Source: Chryseobacterium paludis (GTDB taxonomy: Bacteria; Bacteroidota; Bacteroidia; Flavobacteriales; Weeksellaceae). Taken from it: a stretch of 64,000 nucleotides of DNA. Position 1 is the stretch's first letter. Every line of letters begins with the position of its first letter. The notes beneath the pieces were generated by a model. That model had not been told where the DNA came from. It searched no databases and was given only the letters and a program-made list of their open reading frames with translations. Location of the stretch: contig NZ_CP099966.1 of the NCBI RefSeq assembly GCF_025403485.1, forward strand, positions 3,001,001 to 3,065,000. The letters are read 5' to 3'. This document shows, one piece after another, positions 1 through 8,217 of the stretch. Made by a program: the position numbers and the translations under genes.

Positions 1-407
1 AGCAATGGACACTTGGAAGGAAAGACGCAAAACCTATGGAAGCCAGACCTGTTATTAACGAAATCCCTTCTAGACATCCCCATGATCCAGAAGAATTTAA
101 ACGATTAATTTTTGAAAGTTCCAAAAATCACAAAGATAAAACTGTTAAGCTCCTGAATACCATGTTTAATGAGGATACCACCAGGAAAGAATCGATCCTG
201 TTATTCAGAAACAACTCTGACTGCAACCTTGTGCTAAAGATTAAGGGTGAAAACTCTTATCATATGGCAATTCCAGCACATAACGAAGATTTTATTGTAA
301 TTGAAAAAGGAAATTATGCACTTGAAAGCAATGTCTGTAATGTAGAATATAATTCCCAAAAAGAGATCAAAAGAAATATTATTCTAACTATAAATAATAG
401 TGACTAG
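1..407 (+). CDS. DUF6759-like protein, 5'-truncated by window edge
   Basis: The reading frame is open from the first bases of the window, so the Met at 36 is probably internal and the N terminus (likely a signal peptide) lies outside. The visible part has a charged stretch and then a C-terminal domain of about 75 residues containing the paired Cys of NNSDCN and SNVCNV. The same domain, with both Cys kept, is present in the lipoprotein gene that follows, so the two are tandem paralogs. The pattern fits the DUF6759 family as I remember it from Chryseobacterium; function is unknown. The spacing of 66 bases to the next gene allows co-transcription. Confidence is good that it is coding and moderate for the family name. 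Confidence 0.7.
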   Translation, partial: QWTLGRKDAKPMEARPVINEIPSRHPHDPEEFKRLIFESSKNHKDKTVKLLNTMFNEDTTRKESILLFRNNSDCNLVLKIKGENSYHMAIPAHNEDFIVIEKGNYALESNVCNVEYNSQKEIKRNIILTINNSD

Positions 408-473
408 CTAGGGAAATAGAAATTTTATAAATAAAAGTAAACTCTTACATTTACAATTCAAATTTTTTTTTTT

Positions 474-917
474 ATGAAAAAGAAATTAATTTTTTCAGCT
501 ATAACAATATCCCTGGTCTTAGTAAGCTGCAGTGTTAATTATAATAATTATCCTGTTAGAAAGACCTATCCCCCAACCTCAAATACATCTTCTTCATCTG
601 TTAATACAGAAAGAGAGTATAATGAGCTTTTAAAGACCTATAAATCTGAAACTGCTGATGTACTAAATGATCTCTTAAATGGCTCTTCAGACAGTTCAAA
701 AACATCCTTCTCTGTAGAAAATAAATCCCGCTGTAATATGGTTCTTACCATTAGCGGAAATAATTACTATAAGAAAATACCTATTGGTGCAAATAAAATA
801 GGATCCGTAATGCTTCCAAAAAACCAGAGTTACAAATTATCCGGAATGGTATGCAATTCCGTATATCAATCCACAAAATACATCTCGAGCTCATATTCTA
901 TAACCTTATCTAATTAA
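474..917 (+). CDS. DUF6759-like lipoprotein
   Basis: A 147-residue protein with a lipoprotein signal: Lys-rich start, hydrophobic core and the lipobox LVSC with Cys19 as the lipidated residue. A low-complexity Ser/Thr/Pro linker follows, and the C-terminal 70 residues match the upstream neighbour (KSRCNMVLTISGNNYYKKIP against NSDCNLVLKIKGENSYHMAIP-like strands), including a conserved second Cys. It is probably a surface or periplasmic beta-rich lipoprotein; no enzyme motif is visible. A poly-T run just upstream of the ATG and an A-rich leader are usual for this group, where Shine-Dalgarno sites are weak. It ends 23 bases before a strong bidirectional terminator shared with rpsB. Confidence 0.75.
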   Translation: MKKKLIFSAITISLVLVSCSVNYNNYPVRKTYPPTSNTSSSSVNTEREYNELLKTYKSETADVLNDLLNGSSDSSKTSFSVENKSRCNMVLTISGNNYYKKIPIGANKIGSVMLPKNQSYKLSGMVCNSVYQSTKYISSSYSITLSN

Positions 918-940
918 CAAATTAGAATAGTAGAATTAAA

Positions 941-970
941 AAAAAACCGCTAATAAATTAGCGGTTTTTT
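941..970. terminator. Bidirectional intrinsic terminator
   Basis: A perfect 13-bp stem (AAAAAACCGCTAA paired with TTAGCGGTTTTTT) around a TAAA loop. Both flanks give a T-run in their own direction, so it can end both the DUF6759 pair on the plus strand and the rplM-rpsI-rpsB operon on the minus strand. Confidence 0.9.
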
Positions 971-991
971 TATTTTAAAGAAAATCTTTAA

Positions 992-1753
992 TTATTCTGC
1001 ATCGAAATCAGCATCTGTATCAGCAGATACTTTTTCTCCTTCTTCTTTAGATTTTTCTTTGTCAGCTTTTCTTTGAGATTGACCATCTCTGATAGAATCA
1101 GAAACAACGTTCAAAATCATATCGATAGACTTAGAAGCATCATCATTTCCTGGAATAACGAAATCTACTTTTCTAGGGTCAGAGTTAGTATCTACGATAC
1201 CGAAAACTGGAATACCTAATTTCTTAGCTTCAGTTACAGCGATGTGTTCTCTTAAGATATCAACAACGAAGATAGCAGAAGGAAGACGAACCATGTCAGA
1301 GATAGAACCTAAGTTCTTCTCAAGGTTAGCTCTTTGTCTGTCTACCTGAAGTCTTTCTTTTTTAGATAAAGTTTCGAACGTTCCATCTTTTTTCATTTTA
1401 TCGATAGAGTTCATTTTCTTAACAGCCTTTCTGATAGTAACAAAGTTTGTTAACATACCTCCTGGCCATCTTTCTGTAATATAAGGCATATTAAGTTCTG
1501 AAGCGTGCTTAGCAACAACTTCTTTTGCTTGCTTCTTAGTCGCAACAAAAAGAACTTTTTTACCTGCAGAAGTAAGTTTTTCTAAAGCGCTACAAGCCTC
1601 ATCTAACTTTACTGCTGTTTTATGTAAGTCTACAATGTGAATACCATTTTTCTCCATAAAAATGTACGGAGCCATATTTGGATTCCACTTTCTAGTCATG
1701 TGACCGAAGTGTACCCCAGCCTCTAGGAGGTCTTTTACATTTGCTTTTGCCAT
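992..1753 (-). CDS. rpsB: 30S ribosomal protein S2
   Basis: A 253-residue S2 with the family start (NVKDLLEAGVHFGHMTRKWN), the central GGMLTNF segment and the LREHIAVTEAKKLGIPV...DTNSDP core. The C-terminal 30 residues are an acidic and Lys-rich tail, as in other Bacteroidota S2. It is the third gene after rplM and rpsI but is separated from rpsI by 183 bases that contain a heptad-repeat element and a possible small hairpin at about 1821-1837 (CGTTT/AAACG), so it may have its own promoter or processing site. The usual downstream partner tsf is not here; a terminator follows instead. Confidence 0.97.
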   Translation of the reverse strand: MAKANVKDLLEAGVHFGHMTRKWNPNMAPYIFMEKNGIHIVDLHKTAVKLDEACSALEKLTSAGKKVLFVATKKQAKEVVAKHASELNMPYITERWPGGMLTNFVTIRKAVKKMNSIDKMKKDGTFETLSKKERLQVDRQRANLEKNLGSISDMVRLPSAIFVVDILREHIAVTEAKKLGIPVFGIVDTNSDPRKVDFVIPGNDDASKSIDMILNVVSDSIRDGQSQRKADKEKSKEEGEKVSADTDADFDAE

Positions 1754-1855
1754 GTTTTCTGTTTTTGTTAGTTTACTTTCCGTCTTTTAAACAATCAACA
1801 ACTTCTTTAGATGGGAGAAGCGTTTGGATGCTAAACGTAACGGGCAATTTTTTTG

Positions 1856-1936
1856 TTTAGATAAATAGATTTTAGATAAAAGATAATAGATTGAAAAAAT
1901 TCTGAAATCCAAAATCTTGAATCTGAAGTCTGAAAA
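1856..1936. repeat. Heptad-periodic inverted element H1 (rpsI-rpsB spacer)
   Basis: Left arm 1859-1893 reads as five consecutive 7-mers AGATAAA, TAGATTT, TAGATAA, AAGATAA, TAGATTG. Right arm 1901-1935 reads TCTGAAA, TCCAAAA, TCTTGAA, TCTGAAG, TCTGAAA, which is the opposite orientation of an AGA-bearing heptad. The two arms can pair imperfectly. The right arm abuts the rpsI stop codon. Confidence 0.7.
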
Positions 1937-2323
1937 TTAACGTTTTGAGAATTGGAATCTCTTTCTTGCTTTTTTCTGACCTGGCTTCTTTCTTTCCACC
2001 ATTCTTGCATCTCTTGTAAGTAAACCAGCTGGCTTTAATGCTAATCTGAACTCAGCGTTGATCTCGCATAAAGCTCTTGAAATACCTAATCTGATAGCTT
2101 CTGCTTGTCCTGTATTTCCACCACCGAAAACATTTACGGTAACGTCATACTGACCAACAGTTTCAGAAAGGATAAACGGTTGATTTAATTTATAAACCAT
2201 TACGTCTGTAGAGAAATATTCTTTAGCATCTTTACCGTTTACTGTAATATTACCAGTACCTGGCTTTACGTAAACTCTTGCTACAGAAGTTTTTCTTCTA
2301 CCAATTTTATGAACTGTAGACAT
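1937..2323 (-). CDS. rpsI: 30S ribosomal protein S9
   Basis: A 128-residue S9 with the diagnostic start ([17 protein letters not shown]) and the C-terminal tail [33 protein letters not shown] sequence, ending in the conserved SKR that reaches the P-site tRNA. It starts 5 bases after the rplM stop, the universal L13-S9 gene pair, so the two are translationally linked. Confidence 0.98.
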   Translation of the reverse strand: MSTVHKIGRRKTSVARVYVKPGTGNITVNGKDAKEYFSTDVMVYKLNQPFILSETVGQYDVTVNVFGGGNTGQAEAIRLGISRALCEINAEFRLALKPAGLLTRDARMVERKKPGQKKARKRFQFSKR

Positions 2324-2328
2324 ATTAA

Positions 2329-2784
2329 TTATTTAAATTCGTTAATATTAATTGTTTTAGGCTGTTGAGCTTCGTGCTTGTGTTCAGTTCCTTCATATAA
2401 ATAAAGGTTTTTGAATAAAGCAGAACCTAATCTGTTTTTAGGTAACATACCTTTTACAGACTTTTCTAATACTTTCAAAGAATCTTTCTTTTGAAGTTCA
2501 GCCGCAGTCATAGATTTTTGACCTCCAGGGTAACCAGTATGCCAGATATAAGTTTTATCTGCCCACTTGTTTCCGGAAAGCGTAATTTTCCCAGCATTCA
2601 AAACAATAACGTTATCACCACAATCTACGTGAGGTGTAAAGTTTGTTTTGTGCTTACCTCTCAAAATCTTTGCAACCTTAGAAGCTAGTCTTCCTAAAGG
2701 TTGTCCTTCAGCGTCTACCACAACCCATTCTTTATTAGCAGTAGCTTTGTTCGCTGAAACAGTTTTGTAACTTAATGTATTCAC
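2329..2784 (-). CDS. rplM: 50S ribosomal protein L13
   Basis: A 151-residue L13 with the family core: [20 protein letters not shown], then [22 protein letters not shown] and [10 protein letters not shown]. It is the first gene of the rplM-rpsI-rpsB operon. A TAnnTTTG box (TATCTTTG on the minus strand, 2837 to 2830) stands 46 bases upstream and leaves a short leader. The length matches the family. Confidence 0.98.
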   Translation of the reverse strand: MNTLSYKTVSANKATANKEWVVVDAEGQPLGRLASKVAKILRGKHKTNFTPHVDCGDNVIVLNAGKITLSGNKWADKTYIWHTGYPGGQKSMTAAELQKKDSLKVLEKSVKGMLPKNRLGSALFKNLYLYEGTEHKHEAQQPKTININEFK

Positions 2785-2829
2785 ACGTTTTAGTTAAAGA
2801 TTAAACATAATTTTCCCCATAAGGGTGTG

Positions 2830-2837
2830 CAAAGATA
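2830..2837 (-). promoter_or_regulatory. TAnnTTTG -7 box for the rplM operon
   Basis: TATCTTTG on the minus strand matches the Bacteroidota -7 consensus TAnnTTTG exactly and lies 46 bases before the rplM start. No clean TTTG -33 box is visible. Confidence 0.6.
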
Positions 2838-3146
2838 CAAATTAAATTTGTAATGGAAAAACATATTTAATTTAATATGTTGGTTACGTGTTTAGGTTAA
2901 ACGATTCGACAGATTCTATCTATAGAAAATATTCTTGGCACAGATATTGCAAAATCATATACGATGAAAAAAAAGTTTTAGAAGATTCTAAAAACACAGG
3001 TGATAAAGTAAAGAGTTTAGTTACTAAACTCTTACTTTATTAACTTTTCCGTAAAAATTTCCGCATCCTATTATCATTTAACCATTCATTAAATTACAAT
3101 TTACATTAATTTCATGTAAAAAATTATTTTTCATTCTCGAAATAAT
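2838..3146. other. Intergenic region with hairpin and a possible 51-codon ORF
   Basis: This divergent spacer between rplM and the DUF3667 gene holds no established gene. A plus-strand GTG-initiated frame of 51 codons runs from 2888 to 3043 and ends in a plausible amphipathic sequence (LEDSKNTGDKVKSLVTKLLLY), but has no visible promoter and no family I recognise. Its last 40 bases form a strong near-perfect hairpin (about 3004-3039, one bulged base). It could be a remnant gene or a small RNA-like element. Coding status is doubtful. Confidence 0.3.
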
Positions 3147-3154
3147 TATATTTG
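3147..3154 (+). promoter_or_regulatory. TAnnTTTG -7 box for the DUF3667 gene
   Basis: TATATTTG matches the consensus exactly and lies 19 bases upstream of the ATG at 3174, implying a leader of only about 10-15 bases. Confidence 0.65.
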
Positions 3155-3173
3155 CCGCAAAGCCTTACTTACC

Positions 3174-4277
3174 ATGAGTCACGGAAAAATAAGAGAAGAA
3201 AAAAACTGTCTCAATTGCGGACATACCGTAGAAGAAAGATTCTGCCCACATTGCGGACAGGAAAATACGCAGCCCCGCCAACCCTTCTATTTTCTTTTCA
3301 CCCATTTTATTGAGGACTTCACTCATTATGACGGGCAATTCTGGAAAACGATACAATATTTGATAGGACGCCCAGGAAGGCTAACCAAAGAATATCTTGC
3401 AGGTAAAAGACAATTGTTTGTGCCGCCTGTAAAACTATACATCTTCATAAGCTTTTTAACATTCTTTGTTCCTACTCTTTTCCCAAAATCAGAAGACACT
3501 GAACATGAAAAAACAGAAAAACACTCAGCACAAAAAAATCTAGAAGAGAAAAAAAATCAGGTAGCTAAAATAGCAGACAGCATAAAACGGGAAATGATCG
3601 CAGAAGGTGGAGAGGACAGTATTATAATTAATAATAGCATATCCAAACTCGATAAAGTTAACAAAATTGAAGATTTGCTCTCTACCAAAAAAGTTTTTAG
3701 CAGTTCTAAAGATAAATTCTCTATTCTAGGTGCAACAACAAAGAAGCAATATGATTCTCTGAGCATACATGGAGGCAAAATATATGTTTCTTTAAGACCT
3801 TTTGCTGAAAAAATATTTTCTTTGCAGGACAGAGGCTTTAACAAGAAAGAAATAACTAACCGTTTTGTGGAAACTTTTATACACTCAGTTCCAAAAGCGC
3901 TTTTTGTTTACTTACCTATTTTTGCTTTTTTTCTATGGATATTTCACAGTAAGAAAAAATGGTGGTATTTCGACCATGGTATTTTCACACTTCATTACTT
4001 CTCATTCCTACTGCTAAGTTCGTTAATATTTATTCTTGGTAGCCATTTGGTATCCGTATTGCCGAGCTACAAGGTGTTAACACTTATCTTCGGATTATGT
4101 TATACTGCCTTATTCTTTTATACCTCAGCCTACTTCTTTATAGCGCATCACAGGGTTTATGAGAATAGCAAGAGAATAAGCATCTTAAAAGGATCAATCC
4201 TGTTTATCGTCAACTTTATAGGTTTACTTTTAATGCTTATGATATTAACCTATATCAGTTTTATAATGATGCATTAA
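3174..4277 (+). CDS. DUF3667 membrane protein with N-terminal zinc ribbon
   Basis: A 367-residue protein. Residues 12-27 form a four-Cys zinc ribbon (CLNC...CPHC). The next block, with FTHYDGQFWKTIQYLIGRPG and KEYLAGKRQLFVPPVKLYIF, is the hallmark of DUF3667. A hydrophobic segment follows at about 85-105, then a charged Lys/Glu-rich periplasmic or cytoplasmic insert of about 130 residues, then about four further membrane segments to the C terminus. Function of the family is unknown. Its stop codon overlaps the stop of the convergent 110-residue gene by 4 bases, with no terminator between them. Confidence 0.85.
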   Translation: MSHGKIREEKNCLNCGHTVEERFCPHCGQENTQPRQPFYFLFTHFIEDFTHYDGQFWKTIQYLIGRPGRLTKEYLAGKRQLFVPPVKLYIFISFLTFFVPTLFPKSEDTEHEKTEKHSAQKNLEEKKNQVAKIADSIKREMIAEGGEDSIIINNSISKLDKVNKIEDLLSTKKVFSSSKDKFSILGATTKKQYDSLSIHGGKIYVSLRPFAEKIFSLQDRGFNKKEITNRFVETFIHSVPKALFVYLPIFAFFLWIFHSKKKWWYFDHGIFTLHYFSFLLLSSLIFILGSHLVSVLPSYKVLTLIFGLCYTALFFYTSAYFFIAHHRVYENSKRISILKGSILFIVNFIGLLLMLMILTYISFIMMH

Positions 4278-4606
4278 TTACGCAAAGACTTACTTCCTCT
4301 AAAACTGGCTATTAAATAATAGGCTACAAAAACAGTTGAAAATTTTAGGATAGAAGGAATTGCTAATTGCAAATTAAAAATAAGAAAACCTATAAGCACT
4401 AAAACGCCCATTGCGGCAAAAGATAATCCTAATTTTTGTGGCAATGTAAAATTAGGGGTATCCAGATAATAAGCCAATCCCCATGCAAAACCAAAAGCAG
4501 CTGCATAGTAGAAATCAAGCCCCAGGTTTTCGCTGCTTAAAAGAAAATAATTAATTAGAAAACTGATCACAGTTCCCAGTCCAAAATAAATCAAAGCTTT
4601 CTGCAT
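4274..4606 (-). CDS. Small multi-pass membrane protein
   Basis: A 110-residue protein with about four predicted membrane segments (near residues 4-24, 31-48, 60-78 and 83-102) and a short basic C terminus. I do not recognise the family. A good TAnnTTTG box on the minus strand (4630 to 4623) lies 17 bases upstream of the start, which supports expression. It converges on the DUF3667 gene with overlapping stop codons. No enzyme motif is visible; it may be a small integral membrane protein of unknown role. Confidence 0.65.
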   Translation of the reverse strand: MQKALIYFGLGTVISFLINYFLLSSENLGLDFYYAAAFGFAWGLAYYLDTPNFTLPQKLGLSFAAMGVLVLIGFLIFNLQLAIPSILKFSTVFVAYYLIASFRGSKSLRN

Positions 4607-4622
4607 ATAATAATATATAATG

Positions 4623-4630
4623 CAAAAGTA
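4623..4630 (-). promoter_or_regulatory. TAnnTTTG -7 box for the 110-residue membrane protein
   Basis: TACTTTTG on the minus strand is an exact match to TAnnTTTG, 17 bases upstream of the start at 4606. Confidence 0.6.
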
Positions 4631-4753
4631 AATAAATTACTTATTATTTCTAAGGAGCATATTCGTAAAATAGCGATTACTTAATTCAATCAAAACACCT
4701 AATGACCTGAGTTAAAGAAGCATAAAGTTAAATCTTATGTTCTATATTATTAT

Positions 4754-4761
4754 TATATTTG
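4754..4761 (+). promoter_or_regulatory. TAnnTTTG -7 box that sets the icmF start
   Basis: TATATTTG is an exact consensus match. It overlaps the TTG at 4759 where the longest ORF could begin, so that TTG cannot be in the transcript as a start. The ATG at 4789, 28 bases downstream, is the real start. Confidence 0.65.
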
Positions 4762-4788
4762 GGAATTCAGAAATTTTCTAGATTTTTT

Positions 4789-7700
4789 ATGGAAACCCAA
4801 AAATATACTCCTAAAAACAAAGTAAGAATTGTAACAGCAGCGTCATTATTTGACGGACATGATGCCGCAATTAATATTATGCGTCGTGTTATTCAGGGAA
4901 CTGGTTGCGAAGTCATCCACCTTGGTCACGATAAATCAGCAGAGGAAGTTGTAAATACAGCTATCCAGGAAGATGCTAATGCTATCGCTTTAACCTCTTA
5001 TCAGGGAGGTCATAATGAATATTTTAAATATATCTATGATCTTTTAAGAGAAAAAAACTCTCCACAGATTAAGATCTTCGGTGGTGGTGGCGGTGTAATT
5101 CTGCCTGAAGAAATTGAAGACATCATGTCTTATGGAATCGACAGAATCTACTCTCCGGATGATGGAAGAGAGCTTGGACTTCAGGGAATGATTGATGATC
5201 TGGTGAACAGATCAGATTTTGCAACCGGAAAAGACATCACGGTTGAAGACTTAGAATCAATTAATTTCGAAAACTCAACAAGCATTGCTAAAATTATCTC
5301 TGCTGTTGAAAACTTTTCTGATGAAAAGCCAGAATTAGTAAAAGCTATTGATGAAAAAGCGAAAGATCTTAATATTCCTATTATTGGTATTACAGGTACT
5401 GGTGGTGCCGGGAAATCTTCATTGACCGATGAACTGGTAAGACGTTTCCTACGTTCCAATACAGATAAAAAAATAGCGATCATATCTATTGACCCTTCGA
5501 AAAAGAAAACCGGAGGGGCATTACTTGGGGATAGAATCCGTATGAATGCCATCAATGATCCTAGAGTTTATATGCGCTCAATGGCGACAAGAGAAAATAA
5601 CGTTTCAGTTTCTCCATTTATCCATTCAGCACTGAATGTATTAAAACTGGCACATCCTGATGTTATTATTCTGGAAACTTCAGGTATTGGGCAGTCAGGT
5701 TCCGAGGTATCTGATTTTGCTGATGTTTCAATGTATGTAATGACTCCTGAATATGGAGCATCAACACAGTTGGAAAAAATTGACATGTTAGATTATGCGG
5801 ATCTCGTAGCCTTAAACAAATCTGATAAACGAGGGGCACTTGATGCTTTACAGGCTGTAAGAAAACAGTTCCAAAGAAATCACCTGTTATGGGAAAGTCC
5901 ATTAGATGATATGCCGGTATATGCAACGAAGGCATCTCAGTTTAATGATCACGGAACAACAGAACTATACAACAGATTAATTTCTAAAGTTAATGACAAG
6001 TTTTCAGAACTAAAACTGAATGGGTTCGTTGAGCAGGAAATTACAGAAGAAGTAACGATCATTCCTCCAAAGAGGGTTCGCTATCTGTCTGAAATTGTTG
6101 AAAACAATAAACATTATGATGCAAATGTTATAAAGCAAGCTGAGCTGGCCAGAAAAATGTATCATATAGAAGGGGTTAAAAATATTCTTACTAATGAAAT
6201 TTTAGACACCGAATACCAAAAAGCTGAAAAAGACCTTCAACAGGAAAATATCGATTTTCTTAAAAACTGGGAAGACACTAAAAAAGCTTTCCATGAGGAA
6301 TTCTTTTCTTATTTCGTTCGTGGAAAGGAAATCAAAGTAGAAACCTCAACTGAATCTTTATCTCATCTAAAAATTCCTAAAATCGCTTTACCAAAATATA
6401 CGGATTGGGGAGATCTTATTTTATGGAAGGGACAGGAAAACCTTCCCGGAAGCTTTCCATATACAGCAGGAATTTATCCGTTTAAAAGAACTGGAGAAGA
6501 TCCTACAAGGATGTTTGCGGGAGAAGGAGGTCCTGAAAGAACAAATAGAAGATTCCATTACGTTTCTGCAGAAATGGATGCAAAACGTCTATCAACAGCT
6601 TTCGACTCTGTAACATTATATGGACAAGATCCGGCATTACCACCAGATATTTATGGTAAAATTGGAAATGCAGGGGTTTCGATTGCCACTTTAGATGATG
6701 CAAAGAAATTATATTCCGGTTTTGATTTAGTGAATGTTATGACCTCTGTTTCAATGACCATCAATGGGCCTGCTCCAATGCTGTTGGCATTTTTCATGAA
6801 TGCTGCTATTGATCAGAATGTTGAAAAATATATTGCCGAGCATAAACTTGAAGCGAAGGTTGAGGCTGTTTTAAAGGCAAAATTTGATGATAAAGGTTTA
6901 GAAAGACCAAAATATAATGGAGAACTTCCACCTTCTAATAATGGTTTAGGTTTAAAACTATTAGGAATCACAGGAGATGAAGTTATTCCGGCTGAAGCTT
7001 ATGCAGAAATCAAAGCTAAAACTATTGCTACAGTTCGTGGTACGGTTCAGGCTGATATTTTAAAAGAAGACCAGGCACAAAATACCTGTATTTTCTCTAC
7101 TGAATTCGCCTTAAGGTTAATGGGTGATGTTCAGGAATATTTTATCACAGAGAAAGTAAGAAACTTTTATTCAGTTTCTATTTCAGGATATCACATTGCT
7201 GAAGCTGGAGCTAATCCTGTTTCTCAATTGGCATTTACATTGGCTAATGGTTTTACGTATGTAGAATATTATTTAAGCCGTGGAATGGACATCAATGATT
7301 TTGCTCCTAACTTATCTTTCTTCTTCTCCAATGGTATCGACCCTGAATATTCAGTGATCGGACGAGTAGCAAGAAGAATCTGGGCAAAAGCTATGAAAAT
7401 AAAATATGGTGCTGATGAAAGAAGTCAGATGTTGAAATACCACATTCAGACTTCAGGACGTTCTCTTCACGCTCAGGAGATTGATTTCAACGATATCAGA
7501 ACTACGCTACAGGCATTGTATGCGATTTATGACAACTGTAATTCACTTCACACGAATGCTTATGACGAAGCTATTACAACTCCAACGGAGCAGTCTGTAA
7601 GAAGAGCGATGGCCATTCAGCTGATCATTAACAAAGAATTAGGTTTAGCTAAAAATGAAAACCCTCTTCAAGGTTCATTCATTATTGAGGAATTAACGGA

Positions 7701-8136
7701 TCTTGTTGAAGAAGCTGTTTATGCAGAATTTGACAGAATTACAGAAAGAGGTGGTGTTCTTGGTGCAATGGAAACCATGTATCAACGTTCAAAAATCCAG
7801 GAAGAATCTATGCATTACGAATGGCTGAAACATACAGGAGAATATCCTATTATTGGAGTTAATACTTTCCTTGGAAAAGATGGTTCGCCAACAGTACGTC
7901 CTGGAGAAGTTATCCGCTCTACTGAAGAAGAAAAGCAGGTTCAGATTGAAACCCTTCACAATTTCCAAAAATCTAATGAAGATAAATCTGAAGCAGCCTT
8001 AAAAACATTACAGTACGCAGCTATCAACCAACAAAACTTATTCCATGTCATGATGGATGCTGTGAAATACTGTTCTCTTGGGCAAATCACCAATGCTTTA
8101 TTTGAAGTGGGTGGTAAATACAGAAGAAATATGTAA
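4789..8136 (+). CDS. icmF: Fused isobutyryl-CoA mutase (IcmF type, B12-dependent)
   Basis: A 1115-residue three-part fusion. Residues 1-150 are the B12-binding domain (DGHD, His24 as lower axial ligand). Residues about 190-420 are the MeaB-like GTPase chaperone with Walker A GTGGAGKS at 203-210. Residues about 540-1115 are the mutase barrel. This is the IcmF order, not the two-chain methylmalonyl-CoA mutase. In the active site the residue in RMFAGEG (Phe576) stands where methylmalonyl-CoA mutase has Tyr, and Gln764 (in AQNTCIF) stands where that enzyme has Arg, which is the isobutyryl-CoA pattern. The expected reaction is isobutyryl-CoA to n-butyryl-CoA; related enzymes also act on isovaleryl/pivalyl-CoA. 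Start chosen at 4789 because the promoter box covers the upstream TTG. Stands alone, ended by a hairpin. Confidence 0.93.
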   Translation: METQKYTPKNKVRIVTAASLFDGHDAAINIMRRVIQGTGCEVIHLGHDKSAEEVVNTAIQEDANAIALTSYQGGHNEYFKYIYDLLREKNSPQIKIFGGGGGVILPEEIEDIMSYGIDRIYSPDDGRELGLQGMIDDLVNRSDFATGKDITVEDLESINFENSTSIAKIISAVENFSDEKPELVKAIDEKAKDLNIPIIGITGTGGAGKSSLTDELVRRFLRSNTDKKIAIISIDPSKKKTGGALLGDRIRMNAINDPRVYMRSMATRENNVSVSPFIHSALNVLKLAHPDVIILETSGIGQSGSEVSDFADVSMYVMTPEYGASTQLEKIDMLDYADLVALNKSDKRGALDALQAVRKQFQRNHLLWESPLDDMPVYATKASQFNDHGTTELYNRLISKVNDKFSELKLNGFVEQEITEEVTIIPPKRVRYLSEIVENNKHYDANVIKQAELARKMYHIEGVKNILTNEILDTEYQKAEKDLQQENIDFLKNWEDTKKAFHEEFFSYFVRGKEIKVETSTESLSHLKIPKIALPKYTDWGDLILWKGQENLPGSFPYTAGIYPFKRTGEDPTRMFAGEGGPERTNRRFHYVSAEMDAKRLSTAFDSVTLYGQDPALPPDIYGKIGNAGVSIATLDDAKKLYSGFDLVNVMTSVSMTINGPAPMLLAFFMNAAIDQNVEKYIAEHKLEAKVEAVLKAKFDDKGLERPKYNGELPPSNNGLGLKLLGITGDEVIPAEAYAEIKAKTIATVRGTVQADILKEDQAQNTCIFSTEFALRLMGDVQEYFITEKVRNFYSVSISGYHIAEAGANPVSQLAFTLANGFTYVEYYLSRGMDINDFAPNLSFFFSNGIDPEYSVIGRVARRIWAKAMKIKYGADERSQMLKYHIQTSGRSLHAQEIDFNDIRTTLQALYAIYDNCNSLHTNAYDEAITTPTEQSVRRAMAIQLIINKELGLAKNENPLQGSFIIEELTDLVEEAVYAEFDRITERGGVLGAMETMYQRSKIQEESMHYEWLKHTGEYPIIGVNTFLGKDGSPTVRPGEVIRSTEEEKQVQIETLHNFQKSNEDKSEAALKTLQYAAINQQNLFHVMMDAVKYCSLGQITNALFEVGGKYRRNM

Positions 8137-8167
8137 TCTCTGTTGAACAGACAATTATAAATTAAAT

Positions 8168-8193
8168 AAAGCCGCAGATTAATCTACGGCTTT
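8168..8193. terminator. Intrinsic terminator between icmF and the M16 gene
   Basis: AAAGCCG-AGAT arms with one mismatch pair across a 2-base loop (AAAGCCGCAGATT / AATCTACGGCTTT), followed by a T-rich run on the plus strand. It serves two convergent genes. Confidence 0.75.
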
Positions 8194-8217
8194 ACTTTTT
8201 TTAGTCTATTTAAAGAA

